Source: Gammaproteobacteria bacterium (GTDB lineage Bacteria; Pseudomonadota; Gammaproteobacteria; S012-40). Taken from it: DNA of 12,866 nucleotides. This document shows, piece after piece, positions 7,280-12,866 of the stretch. The notes under the pieces were generated by a model, which had not been told where the DNA came from, ran no database searches, and was given only the letters and a program-made list of their open reading frames with translations. Where the stretch lies: the NCBI GenBank assembly GCA_029879945.1, contig JAOUPJ010000074.1, positions 1-12,866 on the forward strand, given 5' to 3'. Positions within the stretch are counted from its first letter, which is position 1. Each line of letters starts with the position of its first letter. A program made the position numbers and the translations under genes.

Positions 7280-7285
7280 CCTCCT
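7280..7285 (-). promoter_or_regulatory. Perfect Shine-Dalgarno site that decides the transporter start
   Basis: AGGAGG on the minus strand is 6 nt before the CTG at 7273-7271. No ATG, GTG or TTG in the transporter frame lies at a usable distance; the in-frame ATG at 7249 is 30 nt away. This supports a CTG start. Confidence 0.7.
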
Positions 7286-7302
7286 GTGTGTCGTCGGGCA
7301 TG

Positions 7303-7347
7303 AAAAAATCAGACGGGAGGGCTTACAGGCCCACCCTGGTCTGTTTT
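7303..7347 (-). terminator. Rho-independent terminator after the lipoprotein gene (possibly bidirectional)
   Basis: The stem pairs CAGAC (7310-7314) with GTCTG (7339-7343) and continues with two GGG/CCC blocks (7315-7317 with 7334-7336, 7319-7321 with 7330-7332), leaving a small loop at 7323-7328. On the minus strand it is followed by six T (7308-7303), a good terminator 29 bp after the lipoprotein stop codon. On the plus strand only TTTT follows, so it may act weakly in that direction too. Confidence 0.8.
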
Positions 7348-7371
7348 CGTTCGAAGCAATAGCTATACCGA

Positions 7372-10300
7372 CTAGGCAAAAGACTGCAGGGCTTCCAAAA
7401 AGGGATCTAGGTTCATCCCCAAGTCCTGACTCGAAATCACTTCTATACTAAACGTGATGGGCAAGCTGGGATCACTTTTGGTGACCACCAGATAGAATTT
7501 TCCACTTGAATCAGGACTCAGCAGTGATGAGCACTGGTATGTAGCAATAGTATTGGCATTACAAATCATGCCCGAGAAGGTAACGGAATTATAGAGCCTA
7601 AAGGAAATGTTTCCACCCGTTCCCCCGATACTGACTAGGTAAGATTGTAAGGCATCCAGGCCTTCAATTTGATATACACTCACAGGCTCCGGCAATTCTT
7701 CGGAAAAATTGCCACTGATGGGCGTAGGCACTAGCTCCTTAGCATTAATGGTCGCGCTACTGTCTATCCCCGGTGTATAGGGGTTAGCCCAAAGGAACAG
7801 AGACTGTCCGATCACTGGAATAAACCAGCACTCCCCATTCACATTTGTCGTAGAGCAGAAGCTGTCCCCTCGAAAGAGATGTGTAATATTGTTCGTTCCT
7901 ATCAGTTCAAACCCTTCCTGGTAAGTTGAAGACTGAATTCGATAGGTACTCTCAGGGGTGATGCCATCGATCTGGTACGCGATATAGGGACTGTGCACCG
8001 CGGAGACCGGTAATGAGTCGGTGACATTTTCTATCGTTAAGGGAATCACGTCAAAATTAAATTCGGCGAAGCCACCTTCATTCCGAAAATCGAAATAGAC
8101 ATAGATCTCACCTCTATTATTGGTGGAGATAGGCATTCTTTGAATGGTACGGTAGTCATCCCAGGTACAACCACTTGCCCGGTCCAGAAATGTAGGACTG
8201 GCACAGATCGCCATCCACATGGGTGAGTTATCTGTGCTTGTCGCCTCCAGCACGTAGGGCTGATTGGGAAGCAGTCCTTCTATTTTCTTTTGAATATAAA
8301 AAACATCACTGAACAAGACAAGATTCTCAATCGGCAGCTCAGAAGCGAGGACAGAAAGTAGCTCTATAGTAAATCTGACATTCGTCGCTTCGGTGGCCAA
8401 TGAGAAAAAGGCTATCCCTTCCGAGTTGGCGGTAAAGGTACAGTGTTGGGAGCCATTGGTGCCAAGCAGTTCACAACTAAATATATCGTTAAACACCAAG
8501 TCATCACTGGGATAGTAGGCGTGAAATTGGTGTGTAATACTACCCGTTCTCACATCTATAGTGTATGTCTTGTTAGGCTCCAGGCCCTTGACCAGGTAGT
8601 GCGTATCATAATCCGCTTGCGTGCCGGACCAAATGCCATTGAAATCAAACTCGACAACCGGAGTAACACGAGCAGATGCCCACGCCTCAGGACTTTCCGA
8701 ATTGTTACGGATGCGAAAATCCAAAGCGCCTGATTCATCACTCTTTAGCAAGCAAAAGATGATTTCGTCTTGCGAGGTATCAAGCACACACTCTATATTA
8801 CTAAAGTCTGCGGAATAATTGATTATTTCCACCGAGTCTGGTTGTACAAACTCAAATCTATAATAGCTATTTGGTACCAGTCCTGTAATAGAAACATATT
8901 CCGGATCAGTTCCTATGGTCTCCGCCAGGAAGGGATCTACGATCACTCTCGGTGTTGTATCAAACAAGGAAAATTCGTAGCTGGCGAGTCCCACATCTTG
9001 GTTAAGTGCAATTTCCACGTAGGCTTCGTTACTCTCAACCAGTGAAAAACTACAGTCATTTAAAAAAGTGGTGAACTGAATTTCGCATAACAGATTATTC
9101 TTATTTGCATCACTAAATATACGTGCTCCAATACTCGATCCAATAGGATTAAAAAAGAATTGATACGTTTTACCCGATTGCAATCCTGATATTGTCAGAA
9201 ATTCAGAAAGCACACCAGCACCCAATTCGCCGGTGAAAGGCAGGTCGGACTGCCCCAGTAGCAGGCTCGGCACTGCACTCAATTCCGAACTCGCTGCGCT
9301 TTCCAGCGTGCCTTCTACCGCACTGACGATAAAGTAGTAGACTTGTCCGTTTACCAACTCGCCAGGATAGGTGAAACTATTTCCCTCAACGGAAAAGACT
9401 TCAGCACCATCGATCTGTGTATAGTTTGTTTGAGTAATTCCTGAAGCAGGAGAAACGTAGAGGCGAAATCCGCTGGCATTTTCATCGGCGTCCCAGCTCA
9501 GTGAAATGGTCTTGTCTCCCGGTATGGCCACTATGTTTTGTGGTGTAGCAGGTGGATCGACGAAGGGATTCACTTCATAGAAAAGTCTTTGATCTGCCGA
9601 AGAGGTATAGCCTATATAACTACCGTCCGCGCTGACAAAAGGACGGGTTCCGGGACGTAAGGCCTGTAGTAAACCTGAGGCGAGTTCTTTGACATAGACC
9701 ACACCGTTATAAACAAAGACAACAAAACGACCATCGTCAGAAACATTGATATCGGTTTTGGGTTCGCTGCCCAGGAGCTCTCCGTCTAAGTCGGTACTCA
9801 ACAACTCGGTAGCAACGCCTTCACCCCAGTAAACTCGATAGACATGATTGGCGAACATATCACCATAATTATGAGAGGGGACAACAATAAGAGTATCCCC
9901 ATCGTAGCTAATCGCGACCTGAAACCGCGTTACATCATCATCTGGATTAAAAACAGTCTCTGCTTGTGGCGTCCCAGAGAAACGAGTCTCAACATAAAGT
10001 CTGTTTTCTGCAGCTGTCGTATAGACAAAGCGATTTCCATCACCAGACATCTGGGGCAACCCAACAATACTATTTACTATACCGACTGTTGGTTCTTCTC
10101 TCCGACTATCGTAAAGAATATAAAGCATTTGCGAGCCATCAATCGATTTCAGTACAAAAGCAATACGACTTCCATCGTCAGAAATCTGCGGATATAGCGC
10201 GTTATAAGACCCTGTTATGTCCACAGGCCTTGGAATCCGCTGAATACTCCCGTCAGACAAGTCTTTTAAATAGACATCGTATAACTGATTGTCATCCCCT

Positions 10301-11040
10301 TCCACCAGATTACTGGCCAGACTCGAAAACACCACATAACGTCCATCCGCGCTCATATCGGCATGTTCAGCGGCGGAACCCACGTCGGCATTGGCACTGT
10401 TGCCGTCTTTATCTGTGTGTACGTTTATGGTTTCATTGCTAATCAAGTCTTTCAGAAACAGATCTCTTGAATTATTGGTATCACCCTCTACCAGATCGCT
10501 GGCGGTTGATGAGAACAAAACAAGTCTATTGTTGTTGGTAATGACACTGGCTTCACTCACTGCCGGGCTGGGCTTTTCATTCAAACCAATATCAATCGGA
10601 ATCTGTTCACCACTGGCATCAACGGCGAATAAGACCAATCGTGCACGGCTGCTACCACCCGGTCGTATCGGTAACACCGGCGCACTGCCACGATAGAGTA
10701 GAGTCCCGTTCAGGAATGCACTGCCCTCAAGCAATAACGGAATTTGCGAAGGGACAGTGAGAGAGACAGAACTGTGTCCATCGCCCAGATTGCCACCGGT
10801 AAGGATTTCGCCATTACGATTTTTTACAGTCAGTTCTACGCGATTAAATAGGGTGACTTCTCCTGCGGTATGTGATTGGGGCTTAGCGAAAGAAGACTGA
10901 GTCACTGCCTTTTGACTAGGGGATGTTAACGACACCGATAACTGGGCATCGCCGCCTTTTGGCACCTTATCACAGGCCTGCAATAAAAACACAGCCAGAG
11001 CTGTGACGACTATTTTTTGAATACGATTAGACCTGTCCAT
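7372..11040 (-). CDS. Large lipoprotein: PD40 beta-propeller, fibronectin III, six Cys-paired repeats
   Basis: The product has 1222 residues. Residues 1-23 are a lipoprotein signal with lipobox LLQAC (Cys23). Residues 30-150 are beta-rich and of unknown family. About 160-490 hold seven PD40/TolB-like propeller repeats, each around an SxDGxxxxF/Y core (for example MSADGRYVVFSS near 229). About 497-592 are a fibronectin type III domain (PATPQNIVAIPGDKTISLSW). From about 600 to 1205 come six divergent repeats with a G-L/I...Y core (G619, G720, G819, G922, G1026, G1127), period 99-104 residues, each containing one C-x(8-11)-C pair. All 13 cysteines are explained by the lipobox and these pairs. 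The residue after Cys23 is Asp, the inner-membrane retention signal of E. coli. The gene follows the barrel gene with 9 bp between, so they form an operon, and a hairpin terminator closes it. Family knowledge gives binding or scaffold roles for such domains; no enzyme motif is seen and the function is unknown. Confidence 0.85.
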   Translation of the reverse strand: MDRSNRIQKIVVTALAVFLLQACDKVPKGGDAQLSVSLTSPSQKAVTQSSFAKPQSHTAGEVTLFNRVELTVKNRNGEILTGGNLGDGHSSVSLTVPSQIPLLLEGSAFLNGTLLYRGSAPVLPIRPGGSSRARLVLFAVDASGEQIPIDIGLNEKPSPAVSEASVITNNNRLVLFSSTASDLVEGDTNNSRDLFLKDLISNETINVHTDKDGNSANADVGSAAEHADMSADGRYVVFSSLASNLVEGDDNQLYDVYLKDLSDGSIQRIPRPVDITGSYNALYPQISDDGSRIAFVLKSIDGSQMLYILYDSRREEPTVGIVNSIVGLPQMSGDGNRFVYTTAAENRLYVETRFSGTPQAETVFNPDDDVTRFQVAISYDGDTLIVVPSHNYGDMFANHVYRVYWGEGVATELLSTDLDGELLGSEPKTDINVSDDGRFVVFVYNGVVYVKELASGLLQALRPGTRPFVSADGSYIGYTSSADQRLFYEVNPFVDPPATPQNIVAIPGDKTISLSWDADENASGFRLYVSPASGITQTNYTQIDGAEVFSVEGNSFTYPGELVNGQVYYFIVSAVEGTLESAASSELSAVPSLLLGQSDLPFTGELGAGVLSEFLTISGLQSGKTYQFFFNPIGSSIGARIFSDANKNNLLCEIQFTTFLNDCSFSLVESNEAYVEIALNQDVGLASYEFSLFDTTPRVIVDPFLAETIGTDPEYVSITGLVPNSYYRFEFVQPDSVEIINYSADFSNIECVLDTSQDEIIFCLLKSDESGALDFRIRNNSESPEAWASARVTPVVEFDFNGIWSGTQADYDTHYLVKGLEPNKTYTIDVRTGSITHQFHAYYPSDDLVFNDIFSCELLGTNGSQHCTFTANSEGIAFFSLATEATNVRFTIELLSVLASELPIENLVLFSDVFYIQKKIEGLLPNQPYVLEATSTDNSPMWMAICASPTFLDRASGCTWDDYRTIQRMPISTNNRGEIYVYFDFRNEGGFAEFNFDVIPLTIENVTDSLPVSAVHSPYIAYQIDGITPESTYRIQSSTYQEGFELIGTNNITHLFRGDSFCSTTNVNGECWFIPVIGQSLFLWANPYTPGIDSSATINAKELVPTPISGNFSEELPEPVSVYQIEGLDALQSYLVSIGGTGGNISFRLYNSVTFSGMICNANTIATYQCSSLLSPDSSGKFYLVVTKSDPSLPITFSIEVISSQDLGMNLDPFLEALQSFA

Positions 11041-11049
11041 ACGCTATAC

Positions 11050-12369
11050 TCAGTATTCCTTTCTTACGCCCAGGGCCACACTGGATTGCTCAAAGTTATC
11101 AATAAGCAGTTGTGTGTCCAAATTAAAAAATGCAGTTAAACCACCGGGCACGACCAAGGAGGCACCCGCTGCAATCAAGAGATAATCTTGATCCCTTTCT
11201 TCAGTAGTAAAAGAGAACTGGGTGCCAAAGGGATCGTTAACGAAGCGGGCACGTATGGGTGTACCTTCCTGCTGGAATTCGTGGTTCCAGTGCACGGAAA
11301 ACTGAGGCAAGAACACGCCGTAACGTGTCCCCACCGGCTTTTGCATTTGCGTGCCCAGGCTAAACACCATCGATTCGATTTTTTGTTCTTCCAAGGCCAA
11401 GTTTAACCCGCCGGCACTGGTCTCTTCAAAGGCTTCTATGGTAGATGAGGAATAAGCCAATGTGGCATTTAACCCCACACTAAAACCGTTTCTGAATGCA
11501 TAGTCATAACCGGAACCGAGAACGGCATTTACATAGCTCCCTTGTGGATCGCTGGAGGCGGTCGCATTCACCGGGTTACCACTGGCAATAAATGAAACCT
11601 GTCGTTCCAGTTCAAAGGCCCTGCGACCAAAACTGACGACCGTCTCCACATACCAGGGATTGGTGCCATAATGTGTGCCATAGGCCGTTAGGACTTGTTC
11701 TTGCGCCCGCAGTGAACCGCCTTGGTCAGTCAATGAGACCTGGCTACTCATGAGGCTGGCCGCCATCCCGCCAAACAGCTGATTGGTAAATCGATAGTCC
11801 GCACCCAGATTGAGGCGCTTGGAATCACCATCAAAACCCACTTCCGTAGGGGTATCCTCCTGGGCGGAATAAGACAAATCACTGGTAACAAAGGAACTCA
11901 AACGACCGCCAAAGCCGGAAGAGCTGTCACCGTCGAACGACAGGATCGGGAGTTTAGTATCCTGAATTTGTTGTGCGAAGGAACTACCGCCAGACTTACT
12001 GGCACTTCTTCGCAAGGCAGCCAGACGACGCCCAATTGAGGCGATGGCAAAACTAGTTGGTCCACGTGTTACTTGAGTCGTTTGCGCTGTGTTTGCGCGG
12101 GGAGAAATGGCGCGTAGCGCGTCAGAGTAGCGTCCAATATCGCCTTCACCGGAAATATCGATAAGGACGTCCCGTAACTGTTGTGCCTCGGTGCTCAATG
12201 CCGGAGCAGCAATGAGTTGATCCCGTATCGTATTGATCTTTTCCCCAACCGCCTCTTCGGGGGTGGAAGTGGTACTCTTGAAAGATATATTAAGTTGGAT
12301 CGGCTCAACGGCTTGTACGCAGAATGGTGCGACAAGCAGACCCAAGCCTAGAATTCTTAAAGCACGCAT
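11050..12369 (-). CDS. Autotransporter-type outer-membrane beta-barrel protein without passenger
   Basis: The 439-residue protein has a Sec signal peptide (residues 1-20, ending FCVQA). Residues 21-60 are short and featureless, about 58-122 are helical with the linker pattern before many autotransporter barrels (YSDALRAISPRA ... SFAIASIGRRLAALR), and about 150-439 are alternating beta strands of barrel type with many aromatic strand ends. The length of this last part, roughly 285 residues, suits a 12-strand autotransporter domain. There is almost no passenger. The last residue is Tyr (GVRKEY), whereas the terminal aromatic recognised by BAM is most often Phe; Tyr is a tolerated variant. The start at 12369 has GGGA close upstream and gives the expected signal peptide. 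It is the first gene of an operon with the large lipoprotein. It could be a true autotransporter relict, a porin-like barrel or an anchor for the lipoprotein; sequence does not decide. Confidence 0.8.
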   Translation of the reverse strand: MRALRILGLGLLVAPFCVQAVEPIQLNISFKSTTSTPEEAVGEKINTIRDQLIAAPALSTEAQQLRDVLIDISGEGDIGRYSDALRAISPRANTAQTTQVTRGPTSFAIASIGRRLAALRRSASKSGGSSFAQQIQDTKLPILSFDGDSSSGFGGRLSSFVTSDLSYSAQEDTPTEVGFDGDSKRLNLGADYRFTNQLFGGMAASLMSSQVSLTDQGGSLRAQEQVLTAYGTHYGTNPWYVETVVSFGRRAFELERQVSFIASGNPVNATASSDPQGSYVNAVLGSGYDYAFRNGFSVGLNATLAYSSSTIEAFEETSAGGLNLALEEQKIESMVFSLGTQMQKPVGTRYGVFLPQFSVHWNHEFQQEGTPIRARFVNDPFGTQFSFTTEERDQDYLLIAAGASLVVPGGLTAFFNLDTQLLIDNFEQSSVALGVRKEY

Positions 12370-12452
12370 GATGTCCCGTTTTCAGTTTAATGACAGACTC
12401 AGGTAGCCTGCCTCTTTTTTGCTTCGAAAAACCGGCCTTTGAAATTTTATAA

Positions 12453-12462
12453 TTGTTCTAAA
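12453..12462. repeat. Inverted partner of the 12530-12539 element
   Basis: TTGTTCTAAA here is the exact reverse complement of TTTAGAACAA at 12530-12539. The two flank the promoter candidate. A 10-bp match within 100 nt is expected about once by chance in a window of this size, so significance is modest. Confidence 0.3.
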
Positions 12463-12485
12463 GACCCATCTATCTCCCGAGCATA

Positions 12486-12514
12486 AGTATCTCGAATAAG
12501 AGAATGGACGTCAA
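12486..12514 (-). promoter_or_regulatory. Candidate sigma-70 promoter of the barrel-lipoprotein operon
   Basis: On the minus strand TTGACG (12514-12509), 17 nt, GATACT (12491-12486): 5 of 6 and 4 of 6 matches at ideal spacing. The leader would be about 110 nt long. Found by eye. Confidence 0.5.
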
Positions 12515-12529
12515 ACGGGAAATACCATA

Positions 12530-12562
12530 TTTAGAACAAGTCTAATTTATGGATGGATTAGA
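12530..12562. repeat. Cluster of TTAGA/TCTAA inverted half-sites
   Basis: TTAGA (12531-12535), TCTAAT (12541-12546) and ATTAGA (12557-12562) form two overlapping inverted repeats, TTAGA-N5-TCTAA and TCTAAT-N10-ATTAGA. They lie upstream of the -35 candidate, where an activator could bind. Confidence 0.35.
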
Positions 12563-12658
12563 GTGAAATGGGATGGGGTTCGGTTTTACGACGCGATTTT
12601 GTACTGCTTTCTGCGTGCAGGAACAATAAAACTGGATCTGCTTTTCAGTCGTTCAAAA

Positions 12659-12866
12659 TTAGATCTTGGAATCAATTTGTGCCACGCGTTGATTTGGGGC
12701 AACCGATCCAAAGTCTTTCATTACTGGACCCGGCGTCATTTGTTGTTCCTCCAACGAATAGGCCATCACCGAATTCCCCCCTCGGCCTCGCCTGCCTTGG
12801 GCAGTGACCCAGAGCTGTTTGCCATCCGGGGAAATATCCAAACCTACTGGATAAGAATCAGCTGGA
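12659..12866 (-). CDS. Beta-propeller protein, 3' end only (5' part outside window)
   Basis: The frame is open to the right edge of the window and ends at TAA (12661-12659); 68 C-terminal residues are visible. They contain YPVGLDISPDGKQLWVTAQG, a propeller blade of the YVTN / lactonase-like or similar SPDG type, then a glycine- and arginine-rich loop and a closing segment without further motifs (ending IDSKI). The ATG at 12841 is internal, since coding continues upstream. Which propeller family it belongs to cannot be told from one blade. It runs in the same direction as the barrel operon, but 289 bp and a promoter candidate separate them. Confidence 0.7.
   Translation of the reverse strand, partial: PADSYPVGLDISPDGKQLWVTAQGRRGRGGNSVMAYSLEEQQMTPGPVMKDFGSVAPNQRVAQIDSKI

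Larger units (their letters stand above)
12370..12658. other. Intergenic control region of the barrel-lipoprotein operon
   Basis: The region lies between the end of the propeller gene and the start of the barrel gene, both on the minus strand. It contains a promoter candidate (12486-12514) and a cluster of TTAGA/TCTAA half-sites (12530-12562), with a further copy at 12453-12462. The open frame on the plus strand from 12568 looks like chance. I see no convincing terminator after the propeller gene. Confidence 0.5.

Noticed and set aside
8443..8818. Several open frames on the plus strand within the lipoprotein gene
   Set aside because: They lie opposite a well-supported repeat-bearing coding region and show no family motif or ribosome site.
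7372..9242. Tandem repeats in the lipoprotein as a DNA-level repeat or CRISPR-like array
   Set aside because: The repetition is visible only at protein level; the DNA of the six repeats is too diverged to be a nucleotide repeat.
9844..10696. Plus-strand open frames of 100-158 codons opposite the propeller part of the lipoprotein
   Set aside because: They are antisense shadows; the minus-strand frame carries clear PD40 motifs.
12568..12807. 79-codon plus-strand frame at the right end
   Set aside because: It overlaps the propeller gene on the other strand and has no motif or ribosome site.

Overview
The window reads as chromosomal DNA of a Gram-negative, motile gammaproteobacterium-like organism. 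The evidence is an outer-membrane autotransporter-type barrel, a lipobox lipoprotein, a chemoreceptor, a diguanylate cyclase, periplasmic MsrA, and a GldG/DUF4340 pair of the type found in many gammaproteobacteria. Base composition is moderate and I see no clear break in it. I find no tRNA, rRNA, CRISPR array, transposase or integrase. The species cannot be named from this stretch.

Layout. (1) 1-1727, plus strand: the 3' end of a GldG-like ABC-transporter auxiliary gene, overlapping by ATGA a DUF4340 gene; the ATPase and permease should lie upstream of the window. (2) 1732-3648, minus strand: a dCache/HAMP chemoreceptor, convergent with DUF4340 and only 4 bp from it. (3) 3649-4073: a divergent control region. 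(4) 4074-6154, plus strand: a two-gene operon of a secreted rhodanese-like protein and a membrane diguanylate cyclase, joined by an ATGA overlap, with a sigma-28-like promoter candidate in front. (5) 6319-6909, plus strand: an exported MsrA behind two perfect palindromes that overlay a candidate promoter. (6) 6899-7273, minus strand: a four-helix SMR/EamA-like transporter that overlaps msrA tail to tail and apparently begins at CTG. (7) 7303-7347: a strong hairpin terminator. (8) 7372-12369, minus strand: a two-gene operon of a passenger-less autotransporter-type barrel followed by a 1222-residue lipoprotein (PD40 propeller, fibronectin III domain, six Cys-paired repeats). (9) 12659-12866, minus strand: the 3' end of a beta-propeller gene.

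How the genes may fit together. The chemoreceptor and the diguanylate cyclase both bear on motility and surface behaviour, and both may have sigma-28-like promoters. The rhodanese, the periplasmic Cys pair of the cyclase and the exported MsrA suggest an envelope sulfur/redox theme; this is inference. The most distinctive locus is the barrel-lipoprotein pair. Its lipoprotein carries six repeats about 101 residues apart, each with one Cys pair, and I do not recognise the repeat family. Whether this is a new system cannot be decided from sequence reading alone.
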